DNA from: an uncultured Roseburia sp.
GTDB taxonomy: Bacteria; Bacillota; Clostridia; Lachnospirales; Lachnospiraceae
Length of the DNA: 64,000 nucleotides
Direction: 5' to 3'
Assembly (NCBI GenBank): GCA_947642555.1
Contig: CANRSX010000015.1
Coordinates: 48,154-112,153 of the forward strand
Shown here: positions 1 to 7,309 of the stretch, in pieces
Position numbering within the stretch: the stretch's first letter is position 1
Layout of the letters: the number at the start of each line of letters is the position of its first letter
Notes under the pieces: model-generated
Databases searched by the model: none
What the model was told of the DNA's origin: nothing
Seen by the model: the letters and a program-made list of their open reading frames with translations, nothing else
Position numbers and translations under genes: made by a program

Positions 1-603
1 GTAGTTTACCCAGGGCAGGGCGCCCGTAATCGCACGCGCCGTCTCTGCCAGCTCCCCCGTCATGCCGCAGGGGACTGCGCATCCGCCTTCCTCCCCGCCG
101 TCGAACACTTTGGTCTCATCGATCTTCGTCGCAAAATCAAAGGCCACCGGGACGCCCCGGGCGCGGATTTCAGCCAGGTGATGTTCCATCCGCCCCCAGA
201 TCCCGGTCACCACCAGGTCATGTCCGCAGAGAAAATCAAGATCCGCCTCCTCCGGCGCAAAATCCGCCATGACGCCCTCCTCATACTCGCCGAACACCCG
301 GTCGCCGTCCACGATCTCCACATAGGAAACCGCGGTTTTTCCCTCCTTCTGCGTTAGATGGGAGACATCCACGCCCTTCTCCCGGATCGCCTGCCGCATG
401 AGTTCTCCGTACCGGTCCGTTCCGACTACTCCCGTATACGACGCTTTGCAGCCCAGCCGGACGGCATAGACCGCCACATTGACCGGATTGCCGCCCGGAT
501 CGCAGCGGCCCTCGCTCTGATAGACGTCCATACAGTTGTCGCCTGCCGCCGCGATGCGGATTTCTGCCCGCGCGCGCAGTGGTTTTTGTGTCACACATCC
601 CAT
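1..603 (-). CDS. frlD: Fructoselysine 6-kinase, partial (PfkB family)
   Basis: PfkB-family sugar kinase expected to phosphorylate fructoselysine at O6 in the cytosol, making the substrate of the neighbouring deglycase. 201 residues are visible; the 3' end (roughly 60 residues, with the PfkB catalytic signature) lies beyond the left edge. The N-terminal PfkB substrate motif GGNPVNVAVY and a short kinase-type start (AAAGDNCMDVY) are visible. The ATG is chosen because GGGGGAGA sits just upstream at a good distance. It follows frlB by 42 bp, which supports the frl assignment over a generic ribokinase. The specific substrate is inferred from context. Confidence 0.85.
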   Translation of the reverse strand, partial: MGCVTQKPLRARAEIRIAAAGDNCMDVYQSEGRCDPGGNPVNVAVYAVRLGCKASYTGVVGTDRYGELMRQAIREKGVDVSHLTQKEGKTAVSYVEIVDGDRVFGEYEEGVMADFAPEEADLDFLCGHDLVVTGIWGRMEHHLAEIRARGVPVAFDFATKIDETKVFDGGEEGGCAVPCGMTGELAETARAITGALPWVNY

Positions 604-645
604 CCTGGTCTCCCCCTTTTTGTCTCTTCCCGCTCTCAAAGCTTC

Positions 646-1641
646 TCAGTAATCCAGGCATCTGTAGTACCGTCTGATCTCCATGGGATGACAGTTGATC
701 TGCTCCATATGCGCGTCGATCCGCTGTGTCACGGCATGCATCAGAAGGTGCGAGAGACTGCCCCGGTACTCCTCACTGATCCCCGGCAGGTCATAATCCT
801 TTGTGTCAATGATATTGTAATTCGCGCAGACCTTCGGGATAAAACGCGCCACGCGCTCTCCGAGCGCCCGCTGGGAATCCTCCCCCACAAATACGGTCAC
901 CGGCGTATCCCGGTCGATGATCTCTAAGGTCCCGTGAAAAAATTCCGCGCTGTGAATCGACTTTGTGCGGATCCAGTGCTGCTCCTCCCAGTAGCACATC
1001 GCATAAGAGTAAGTCGCTCCGTACTGGTTTCCCGCTCCGATAAAATAATGGATCGCATCGTCCTTATGCTCCCTTGCGATCCGCTCTCCCAAAGGATCCG
1101 CCGCCTTCTCCACCTCCACGAGATCCTTTGCCAGCCACTGATCCAGCTCCTCATAGTACCGGTCGTAATCCGGGAATTCCCCCGCCTGGTACAGGAAACG
1201 GTCCGCCACCATAAAAAATTTCAGCTGCTCATTGCCCGGATAAGCAATCTCGTCATCCACCATCTGTGCCAGCTTCGCGTTCTGATCGTCGATAAACCCG
1301 ATCACCCTGGCCCCGGCTGCCTGCGCTTTCGCCACGGCATCCACCATCTCCGCCGTATTTCCGGTCACGGAGGAAATCACGACAACCGTCCCCTCCCCGA
1401 TCCGCCGGTTCCCGGTCGTTAAGTATTCCGCTGCATTTTCCACAAAAAAGTCAGTCGCCGACCTTTCCTTCATATGTATCTCTGCCTGCAGACAGGAGGC
1501 ATAGGTCCCGCCGATCCCCAGCCAGCAGAGATTCCGGTAACCCGCATGGCAGATTTCATCTACAATTGTATTGATCTTCCCGCGCAATGCCAGCGCGCCG
1601 TTTACACTGTCCAGCTGTTTTAGTTCATCAAATTTTAACAT
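646..1641 (-). CDS. frlB: Fructoselysine 6-phosphate deglycase (SIS domain)
   Basis: 331-residue double SIS-domain protein of the FrlB/AgaS/GlmS-isomerase type. FrlB splits fructoselysine 6-phosphate into glucose 6-phosphate and lysine. Visible features are the first SIS phosphosugar loop (SSVTGNTAEM) near residue 90, a GIGGTYAS segment near residue 40, and a C-terminal helix ending in YYRCLDY. Start chosen at MLKFDEL, preceded by GAGAGGAGAA; its ATG overlaps the last codons of frlR by 7 bp, so translation is probably coupled. Lies between frlR and frlD in one operon read leftwards. Confidence 0.88.
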   Translation of the reverse strand: MLKFDELKQLDSVNGALALRGKINTIVDEICHAGYRNLCWLGIGGTYASCLQAEIHMKERSATDFFVENAAEYLTTGNRRIGEGTVVVISSVTGNTAEMVDAVAKAQAAGARVIGFIDDQNAKLAQMVDDEIAYPGNEQLKFFMVADRFLYQAGEFPDYDRYYEELDQWLAKDLVEVEKAADPLGERIAREHKDDAIHYFIGAGNQYGATYSYAMCYWEEQHWIRTKSIHSAEFFHGTLEIIDRDTPVTVFVGEDSQRALGERVARFIPKVCANYNIIDTKDYDLPGISEEYRGSLSHLLMHAVTQRIDAHMEQINCHPMEIRRYYRCLDY

Positions 1642-2372
1642 TCGTTCTCCTCTCCGTTCCGGCAGAACCTGACGGTATACTCGCACCGGTCCTCCCTGCT
1701 GTACGTGCGCGTGTATTCGATCACACGGTCTTCCTCATCGCGGCTGGTGCATTCAAACAGAAAAACCGGCAGCGACGGGTCAAGATCAAGCGCCCGCGCA
1801 TCCTTCTTTTTTAAATAAGCAAGATCAAGCGTCTGAAACGCCTCTTTTAATGTGACGCCAAAAAACTCATATGTTTCATAAATCGAAAACACTGCCAGAT
1901 CAATCCCGCCCAGCCAGGGCAGAATATACTCCGGAATGAAAATTTCCTCCAGCGAAACCGGTACATCCTCCGCATGGCAGATCCGCTTAATGTAAAAAAC
2001 CGGATCCTCCGGCCGGATGCCGAAGATCGCGGCATACCGCTCCCCGGCCGGTCGCAGGCTCTTCACCAGCACTTTTATCCGCGGCGTCCTGTTTTTGCTG
2101 CGGATCGTCTTCGAAAATCCATCCAGGGAATACAGGTTCTGTTCGAGCTTTTCCCCCAGCACAAACACGCCTTTTCCCTGTACCCGCTTTAACAGCCCTT
2201 CCTTTACCAGCGTGTCAATGGCGCTGCGCACCGTCAGGCGGTTCACTCCGTAATGATCCGCCAGCGCGTTCTCGGAAGGGATCGCGGTTCCCGGAGGATA
2301 TTCCTCCGCCTCAATCTTCGCGCGAATCTCTTCCCGCAGCCGCAGATAAATCGGTACATTATGATCCTTCAT
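1635..2372 (-). CDS. frlR: GntR/HutC-family regulator of the frl operon
   Basis: 245-residue repressor with an N-terminal GntR winged helix (residues about 5-75; PSENALADHYGVNRLTVRSA) and a C-terminal UTRA ligand-binding domain. By analogy with FrlR it probably senses a fructoselysine phosphate and derepresses the frl genes. Start set at MKDHNVP because its ATG overlaps the stop of the upstream regulator gene as ATGA, with GGGAG upstream; a start four codons earlier is also possible. Its end overlaps frlB. The frlR name rests on position. Confidence 0.8.
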   Translation of the reverse strand: MKDHNVPIYLRLREEIRAKIEAEEYPPGTAIPSENALADHYGVNRLTVRSAIDTLVKEGLLKRVQGKGVFVLGEKLEQNLYSLDGFSKTIRSKNRTPRIKVLVKSLRPAGERYAAIFGIRPEDPVFYIKRICHAEDVPVSLEEIFIPEYILPWLGGIDLAVFSIYETYEFFGVTLKEAFQTLDLAYLKKKDARALDLDPSLPVFLFECTSRDEEDRVIEYTRTYSREDRCEYTVRFCRNGEENEC

Positions 2373-3100
2373 CCCGTCTCCCACCTTCTCTTTAGTCTGC
2401 TCGAATACCGCACTTTGTCCGGTCTCGCTACTGTCTGAAACATTTCAATCACCCTCTGCTGCCTGTCGCAGACCGTTCCCGACAGGTAAAACAGCGCGGT
2501 TCCCTTCTCCACGCCAAGCAGCTTCGCCTCCTGCTCCTCCGCAAACGTCACCCGGATCTTCTCCGCGCCGGAAAAAACCTCCGCGCCGTATCCCTTTAAC
2601 ACCTCATAGAGAGATTCCCTGGAAAAATCGTGGCCCTGCAGCCGTCCATACGCATCGTTTACGAGTGTCGTCTCTATCATGACCGGCGTGCCGTCTAACA
2701 TCCGCAGACGCGTCAGCTCCAGTAACTCTTTCCCCGGCTCCACGCCAAAGACAGCCGCCTGCCTGTCACTGCATGCCACCGTCCTCTGCCGGATCACGCG
2801 CGACGCAATCGTCCTGCCGTTCGCCCTCGCCCAGCCGGAGAGGGAATCCAGGTTCTGCAGGTCAAACATGAGCTTTGGCTCCTGTATGTAAGTGCCGGAC
2901 CCCGCCCGCTGATACAGCACACCCCGCCCGGTCAGCTCCTGAATCGCGCTCCGCAGCGTGGCGCGGCTGCAGCCCCACATATCGCACAGCGTCCGCTCCG
3001 CCGGAAGCCGCTCATGCGCCGGCAGGTGATTCTGTTCGATATAATGCAGAAGCTTTTCCGTCGTGTCCTCAAAGGGCGTGATATGGTAATCCTGAATCAT
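2369..3100 (-). CDS. Second GntR/HutC-family (UTRA) regulator
   Basis: 243 residues: GntR winged helix at about 10-75 (LPAERTLCDMWGCSRATLRS) followed by a UTRA effector domain. It is clearly diverged from the adjacent frlR, so this is not a recent duplication. The start MIQDYH is preceded by GGGAGGAGC; a longer frame begins five codons upstream without a ribosome site. It is the first gene of the four-gene frl operon, and its promoter carries an inverted repeat that either regulator could bind. Having two UTRA regulators in one operon suggests two effectors or a hierarchical switch. Confidence 0.82.
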   Translation of the reverse strand: MIQDYHITPFEDTTEKLLHYIEQNHLPAHERLPAERTLCDMWGCSRATLRSAIQELTGRGVLYQRAGSGTYIQEPKLMFDLQNLDSLSGWARANGRTIASRVIRQRTVACSDRQAAVFGVEPGKELLELTRLRMLDGTPVMIETTLVNDAYGRLQGHDFSRESLYEVLKGYGAEVFSGAEKIRVTFAEEQEAKLLGVEKGTALFYLSGTVCDRQQRVIEMFQTVARPDKVRYSSRLKRRWETG

Positions 3101-3112
3101 GCTCCTCCCTTC

Positions 3113-3166
3113 CAACTGGTATGTTTTTTATTCCTATATATGTTGTCTGTTTTTTCATACCAATTT
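3113..3166 (-). promoter_or_regulatory. frl operon promoter with flanking inverted repeat
   Basis: On the minus strand TTGGTA (3163-3158), a 17-bp spacer and TATATA (3140-3135) form a plausible sigma-A promoter. Two arms, AAATTGGTATG (3166-3156) and CATACCAGTTG (3123-3113), are inverted repeats matching at 9 of 11 positions. One covers the -35 box; the other lies downstream of the expected start, next to the ribosome site. This layout fits repression by one of the two GntR regulators. Confidence 0.45.
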
Positions 3167-3210
3167 AAGCACAGTGTATCACATACTGAAATTTTTTGCA
3201 AGCCCATTCA

Positions 3211-3257
3211 AAAAAAGAATGCGGCACAGCCCCCGCAGGCCATGCCGCACTTTTTTT
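3211..3257 (-). terminator. Bidirectional terminator between frl and LD-carboxypeptidase genes
   Basis: TGCGGCA (3220-3226) pairs with TGCCGCA (3243-3249). The stem is flanked by A/T runs on both sides, so it can stop leftward transcription from the carboxypeptidase gene. Confidence 0.7.
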
Positions 3258-3261
3258 CATT

Positions 3262-4383
3262 TTACTTTCGTTCCATTTTTATCGCTATCTCATTCCCTTC
3301 CACGACAATGGTCGCATAGCTGCCGCAGATCAGCGGCATCATCGGCGGCAGATGCCCCAGATCCGCATCCATGATCACCGGGACGCCGTACTCTCCCAGC
3401 AGATCGCACACCGCGTGGTACTGATCCAGCCCCATCAGCTCCTGCCCGAACACCAGCGGCCTTCCGATCAGAAACCCCTTCACATGGGAAAACCATCCCG
3501 CGTTTTTCATCTGCCAGACAGCCCGGCGGATCGCCATCACATTTAAGTCGCAGGACTCCAGAAACCAGAGGATGCCGTCCTCCTGATAGCGCTCCGTAAA
3601 TTCCTTCACCCTGTCATAGACGGTTCCGGTCAGGTTCACCAGGCAGTCCATACAGCCGCCCAGCAGACGGCCCGTAAGGCGAAGTGAGGCGGCGGGCATT
3701 TCCGTCAGCTTTCCCGGTCTGCCGGAAGTCTGCACGCCAGCCGGTTCTTCGCCCTCTTCTGTCATCCACGCTCCCGCCGCAAAGCCCTCAGGCAGAAACA
3801 CCCGCAGCTTCCGCTCCTCCGTCACGTGGTACGGCGCAAGGGGGTGCTCCTCATCCTTTAACCCCTCCCGCTCCCACAGCGGATAGCCGTGCACCTGATC
3901 CGTCTTCCCGCGCAGGAGCGCATAGGCGTCCGAAAGACACTCGTGCCAGGGCTCCATCCCGAAGGCCGCCGCGCACGGCCCGTAAACGGACGCCGTATCG
4001 CAGAGTGTGGCCAGAAGAAAGGTCATGTTCGTATTGTCGGAATATCCCATATACCATTTCGGTTTCGCCGCCGCGATCCGCTCAAAATCCACATACTCCA
4101 GCGTCTCGCACATCAGCTCGCCGCCCCCGCAGGAGATCAGGATGTCCGCCGTATCACCGCAGTAGTAGTCCGTCAGCTCCTTCCCGCAGGCCTCTGGCGT
4201 ATTGCTGATCCCGATCCCTTTGCCCTCATAGCAGTTCGGCCCCAGCACCGGCGTATGTCCCAGCGCCTGAAATTTTTTCTGCGCATGGTCAAACGCGCTC
4301 CGGTAAGGTTCGATATTGCATCCGAACGACGGCGCGACAAACCCGATCGTCCCGTGTTCGGACAGAAATTCTGGATATTTCAT
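3262..4383 (-). CDS. LD-carboxypeptidase (peptidase family S66)
   Basis: 373-residue cytosolic serine peptidase of the LdcA/MccF family. Family members trim D-alanine from murein tetrapeptides during wall recycling; the MccF branch detoxifies microcin C-like or self-immunity conjugates. The nucleophile is Ser115 in GYSDNT, and the C-terminal catalytic His lies in DADLGHLPPMMP. The early GFVAPSFG motif is also typical. Start at MKYPEF, preceded by AAAAGGAGGAAAA. Single-gene unit with its own promoter, back to back with tRNA-Gly. The choice between LdcA-like and MccF-like role cannot be made here. Confidence 0.85.
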   Translation of the reverse strand: MKYPEFLSEHGTIGFVAPSFGCNIEPYRSAFDHAQKKFQALGHTPVLGPNCYEGKGIGISNTPEACGKELTDYYCGDTADILISCGGGELMCETLEYVDFERIAAAKPKWYMGYSDNTNMTFLLATLCDTASVYGPCAAAFGMEPWHECLSDAYALLRGKTDQVHGYPLWEREGLKDEEHPLAPYHVTEERKLRVFLPEGFAAGAWMTEEGEEPAGVQTSGRPGKLTEMPAASLRLTGRLLGGCMDCLVNLTGTVYDRVKEFTERYQEDGILWFLESCDLNVMAIRRAVWQMKNAGWFSHVKGFLIGRPLVFGQELMGLDQYHAVCDLLGEYGVPVIMDADLGHLPPMMPLICGSYATIVVEGNEIAIKMERK

Positions 4384-4406
4384 GAAATTTTCCTCCTTTT
4401 CGTACA

Positions 4407-4435
4407 ACTATAACACAAATTTTGCCAGAATTCAA
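4407..4435 (-). promoter_or_regulatory. Promoter of the LD-carboxypeptidase gene
   Basis: On the minus strand TTGAAT (4435-4430), a 17-bp spacer, TATAGT (4412-4407), about 25 bp before the start codon. Confidence 0.7.
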
Positions 4436-4443
4436 AAAAAGGC

Positions 4444-4471
4444 TTGCAATCTGTTTCGTTCGTTGTATAAT
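4444..4471 (+). promoter_or_regulatory. tRNA-Gly promoter
   Basis: TTGCAA (4444-4449), 16-bp spacer, TATAAT (4466-4471), ten bases upstream of the mature tRNA 5' end. Confidence 0.75.
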
Positions 4472-4480
4472 AGTAGGTGT

Positions 4481-4551
4481 GCAGACATAGTACATCGGTA
4501 GTATATCAGCTTCCCAAGCTGAGGAGGCGGGTTCGACTCCCGTTGTCTGCT
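4481..4551 (+). tRNA. tRNA-Gly (anticodon CCC)
   Basis: Complete cloverleaf. Acceptor GCAGACA pairs with TGTCTGC. The anticodon stem TCAGC/GCTGA encloses the loop TTCCCAA (anticodon CCC), and the T arm contains GGTTCGACTCC. CCA is not encoded. It has its own promoter and a terminator starting ten bases downstream. The AT-rich island that follows suggests this tRNA end is, or was, an insertion hotspot, although no duplicated tRNA end was found. Confidence 0.95.
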
Positions 4552-4560
4552 CTCTCAGGA

Positions 4561-4600
4561 AACCCCGGTAAGATCGGAAATGCCGATTTACCGGGGTTTT
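4561..4600 (+). terminator. tRNA-Gly terminator
   Basis: AACCCCGGTAA(G)ATCGG pairs with CCGATTTACCGGGGTT across an AAATG loop, with one bulged G, followed by TTTT. Confidence 0.8.
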
Positions 4601-4730
4601 GCTATGCATTTCATGTCGTGTAAAAACAATGCGTGACGCCAAAAGGGACTAAATGTCGCGCATGTACAACACGAGATGCAACATGGATTTTTTGTTTGAT
4701 AAATATTTTTTAAATTTTTTTCGCAATCAG
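4601..4730. other. AT-rich spacer upstream of the AbiF unit
   Basis: No gene is visible. The DNA becomes markedly AT-rich from about 4683. The only structure noted is a distant pair TCGTGT/ACACGA near 4616 and 4668. It probably marks the edge of the acquired segment. Confidence 0.4.
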
Positions 4731-4758
4731 TTGACTTTTTAAGTTTTTTGGATATACT
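4731..4758 (+). promoter_or_regulatory. Promoter of the small RNA upstream of abiF
   Basis: TTGACT (4731-4736), 16-bp spacer, TATACT (4753-4758): the best sigma-A promoter in this part of the window. Expected start is about 4765. Confidence 0.75.
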
Positions 4759-4764
4759 GAAAGT

Positions 4765-4817
4765 AACAGAAGCTCCCACACCTCTCAACGATGTGTCCAA
4801 TGGGAGCACTTTTTTTA
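4765..4817 (+). ncRNA. AbiF-associated small RNA (probable antitoxin/attenuator)
   Basis: A transcript of about 50 nt beginning downstream of the strong promoter. It folds as GCTCCCA (4772-4778) with TGGGAGC (4801-4807); an inner CAC/GTG helix (4779-4781 with 4793-4795) closes a CTCTCAACG-containing loop. A run of eight T follows (4810-4817, one C at 4809), so the RNA should end exactly before the ribosome site of abiF, and abiF would be expressed only by read-through. A structured RNA upstream of abiF genes has been described (the abiF motif), and AbiF proteins with such RNAs have been proposed as RNA-guided toxin-antitoxin ancestors of Cas13. Whether this RNA matches that covariance model was not tested. 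Confidence 0.65.
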
Positions 4818-4830
4818 CATGGGAGACAAA

Positions 4831-5694
4831 ATGGAATTAAAAAAGCCTACAACATTCGACGAACAAGTCAGATTGCTTGAAAAAAAGAATATCATTATAA
4901 CTGACAGGGATTCATGCATGGATTTCCTGTCAAAAACCAATTATTATCGTCTTTCGGGCTATTTTCTTCCTTTTATCGCCAAAAAGGATGAAGTATGTTT
5001 TATCCCATTAAAATTTGAGCGTATTCAAAACATCTACAGATTTGATGCAGAATTACGGAATCTGATTTCTTATGTAATAGAAAAAATTGAAATACATATC
5101 CGAACGCAGCTTGCCTATTACCATGCTCATACCTATGGAGCTGAAGGATACAGGAACAGTTCTTCCTTTAACTCAAAGCATAACCACGTTGCTTATATAA
5201 AACACGTAGAAGCATGTATCACAGAAAACGCAAATACCCTCGTTATGCAGCATCATCGCGAAAAATATGCAGGGCACATCCCGATTTGGGCAATTATAGA
5301 TTTCTTTTCTGTTGGAATGCTTTCTTATTTTTATCGTGGAATGAAAAACAGAGACAAGGCACAAATAGCACAATCTGTTTATGGGGTTAATTATCAGACA
5401 ATGGAAAGCTGGCTGCGCTGTCTGACAGATCTACGAAACCGCTGTGCTCATTATTCGAGGCTATATTACTGGATTTTTCCAGCTATTCCCAAAATGCCGA
5501 CACAGGAAAAGTATGAACCTTCACGACGTTTATTTGCGCAGCTTTATATGCTCAGGCTGATGTATCCGGACAAGGACAGATGGAACGATGAAGTTTTGAA
5601 ACCATTAATTAAATTGGTGAAAAAATACAAAAATGATATCACTTTAAAACATTTGGACTTTCCTTATCGCTGGAAATCCATGCTGAAATACTAA
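4831..5694 (+). CDS. abiF: AbiF/AbiD-type abortive infection protein (Abi_2, HEPN ribonuclease)
   Basis: 287-residue Abi_2-family protein predicted to be an RNA-cleaving HEPN toxin. The N-terminus has the family signature (FDEQVRLLEKKNI..., then FLSKTNYYRLSGYFLPF, residues 9-48). Two HEPN-type R..H motifs are visible: RTQLAYYH (91-98) and RNRCAH (202-207), the latter in the classical RNxxxH form. The start is set at 4831 because GGGAG (4821-4825) is properly spaced; an ATG at 4819 is in frame but has no ribosome site. It directly follows the terminated small RNA, as in type III-like RNA antitoxin units. AT-rich relative to the rest of the window, consistent with transfer. Confidence 0.88.
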   Translation: MELKKPTTFDEQVRLLEKKNIIITDRDSCMDFLSKTNYYRLSGYFLPFIAKKDEVCFIPLKFERIQNIYRFDAELRNLISYVIEKIEIHIRTQLAYYHAHTYGAEGYRNSSSFNSKHNHVAYIKHVEACITENANTLVMQHHREKYAGHIPIWAIIDFFSVGMLSYFYRGMKNRDKAQIAQSVYGVNYQTMESWLRCLTDLRNRCAHYSRLYYWIFPAIPKMPTQEKYEPSRRLFAQLYMLRLMYPDKDRWNDEVLKPLIKLVKKYKNDITLKHLDFPYRWKSMLKY

Positions 5695-5749
5695 ACCCCT
5701 GCGCCAACAATAATGTCTCACGATATGAAGCAATGAAAGGAGTGCGACA

Positions 5750-6289
5750 ATGGCGTTATCACAGACCTGTACCATCGATGATATCTATGCCCTGCCAGAG
5801 GGACAGCGTGCAGAACTGATTGACGGACAGCTTTACATGATGGCTCCGCCGAAAACCATACATCAGCGGCTGGTCTCAAAGCTTGGACAGAAGATTGCCA
5901 ATTACATTGACAGAAAAGACGGTGACTGCGAAGTATTTCCGGCTCCATTCGCAGTTTTCCTGAGTGCGGACGAAAAAACCTATGTTGAACCGGATATTTC
6001 CGTCATCTGTGACAAAAGCAGGCTGGACGACCGGGGCTGCAACGGCGCTCCTGATTTTATTATCGAGATCGTCTCACCGGCCAGCCGCCGGATGGACTAC
6101 GACAGAAAGAACGGCCTGTACATGGATGCCGGTGTGCGGGAATACTGGATTGTGGATCCCGAAAAAGAACGCACCACCGTTTACCGCTATGCGGAGGACG
6201 CCGCTCCGATCCTGATTCCCTTTGACCAGCCGGTCACATCCGGCATTTATGAGGATCTTTGCATCACAATCGCGGATCTGATGCTATAG
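5750..6289 (+). CDS. Uma2-family endonuclease-like protein
   Basis: 179-residue protein of the Uma2/DUF820 family, a PD-(D/E)XK-fold group of unclear function often found in multiple copies in Cyanobacteria and Clostridia. The core is visible: EPDISVI (about residue 84), PDFIIEIVSPAS (about 104) with the acidic/E-x-I pair, and REYWIVDPE (about 134). Start ATG has AAGGAGTG upstream. It lies 55 bp after abiF on the same strand but has its own ribosome site; a functional link to AbiF is not shown. Confidence 0.85.
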   Translation: MALSQTCTIDDIYALPEGQRAELIDGQLYMMAPPKTIHQRLVSKLGQKIANYIDRKDGDCEVFPAPFAVFLSADEKTYVEPDISVICDKSRLDDRGCNGAPDFIIEIVSPASRRMDYDRKNGLYMDAGVREYWIVDPEKERTTVYRYAEDAAPILIPFDQPVTSGIYEDLCITIADLML

Positions 6290-6604
6290 CGACGAATCAC
6301 CGGCACTGCCGGTGATCCCCCGCAGCCTGTGATTTTCCTTTGTAACGCTCTGCATCTCTTCCGTAAGCTGCTGTTTCTCTTTCTCAGCCTGCAAAAGCTT
6401 CGCCTCATATTTTTCTTCGATAATATCAATATCCAGGATCAGAGATTCATCCGTCATATCGTTCACCGCCTCCATTTCCTCATAACGAGCGTACAGATGC
6501 TGGTAGAGCATAAGCGTCAGCTGGCGCAGCCTGGCCGCGTCATTTGGCGTTATATTTCCGGCCTCCAGATTCTTACTGATACTACCGATTATATCATTAT
6601 AATC
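6284..6604 (-). pseudogene. C-terminal remnant of an Rpn-family nuclease/transposase-like gene
   Basis: About 106 codons are open from a stop at 6605-6607, with no proper start; a late ATG at 6511 would give 75 residues. The sequence ends in a Lys/Glu-rich coiled coil (IIEEKYEAKLLQAEKEK) preceded by TPNDAARLRQLTLMLYQHL, which resembles the tail of recombination-promoting nuclease (Rpn/PDDEXK transposase-like) proteins. The nuclease domain is missing. Overlaps the Uma2 gene end by 6 bp, tail to tail. Confidence 0.55.
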
Positions 6605-7113
6605 CTAAAATTGCAGATGTGTCTTTTCGTTCAGGAGATGTGGAGGCATGGGGTAGAGGCTTTTTAAAGATAAAAACAGAATGTAAAAAAGTAAATGCGC
6701 CGCTTCCGCTCATAGATGCTGAAAATGGGGGTGTTTCGATAAGCGCGTCGGGGTGTGAAAAATATATGTCTATGCTAAGATACGGTCAGTATGGACAAGT
6801 AGGAGCAGACGGTATTTGGCGTGATGAAGAAAACACAGACAAGAAAAGCGGCGATAAAAAAGCGGCGATAAAAAGCGGCGATAAAAAAGCGGCGATAAAA
6901 AGCGGCGATAAAAAAGTAACAAAAAAGACACAAATGCAATATGATAAAATTCTTGCGTTTATGGAAGAAGGAAAAGAGTATGGGATATGGGATTTTTGCG
7001 AGTTATTGAATTTGAAGGAAAGCCGCACGAAAGTTATTTTACAAGGTCTTTCAGATGATATAGAGATGGTTGGGAGTAATCGTGCCAGACGTTACAGGAA
7101 AAAAGAGAATTGA
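6595..7113 (+). pseudogene. C-terminal remnant of a Schlafen/AlbA-domain (RecG-like) regulator
   Basis: The frame opens at about 6580 without a start codon and reads HYNPKIADVSFRSGDVEAWG, which matches the segment before the winged helix of AlbA_2 'ATP-dependent DNA helicase-related' proteins. A Lys-rich tandem repeat follows, then a helix-turn-helix-like tail (about residues 105-160). The N-terminal AlbA domain is absent. It abuts the Rpn remnant head to head, so the junction near 6590 is probably a deletion scar. Confidence 0.6.
6844..6918 (+). repeat. 27-bp tandem repeat inside the AlbA remnant
   Basis: Two full copies and a partial third copy of a unit encoding KSGDKKAAI; each unit is itself an imperfect doubling of an AAAGCGGCGATAA core. 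Copy number should vary by slippage. Confidence 0.85.
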
Positions 7114-7252
7114 TTGATGTGTCACCCAGGGTTCTCCCAACCTGATCCGTATAGGTGAACGTACCCTGACTGCCAAAGTCCAGCTTCAGATGTAGTAATG
7201 ATAACATGAAAAAAGACGGATCGCAAGACTTTTTCATGAACTGTCCTTTAAA
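7114..7252. other. Non-coding stretch with one hairpin, possible mobile-element debris
   Basis: No supported gene. On the minus strand a short open stretch could be decayed coding sequence, but I do not recognise it. An inverted pair CATGAAAAAAG/CTTTTTCATG (about 7204-7239) forms a hairpin. Confidence 0.3.
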
Positions 7253-7293
7253 AAAAGAACACCCCCGGGCCAAAGACCCGAAAGTGTTCTTTT
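7253..7293 (-). terminator. Terminator at the end of the esterase operon
   Basis: AAAAGAACAC (7253-7262) pairs with GTGTTCTTTT (7284-7293), with an inner CGGG/CCCG helix. T-runs on both strands make it bidirectional. Confidence 0.8.
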
Positions 7294-7309
7294 CTTTCTC
7301 CGTCCCGTC

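Noticed and set aside
7034..7273. 79-residue minus-strand frame
   Set aside because: No ribosome site, overlaps a remnant and a terminator; only possible mobile-element debris.
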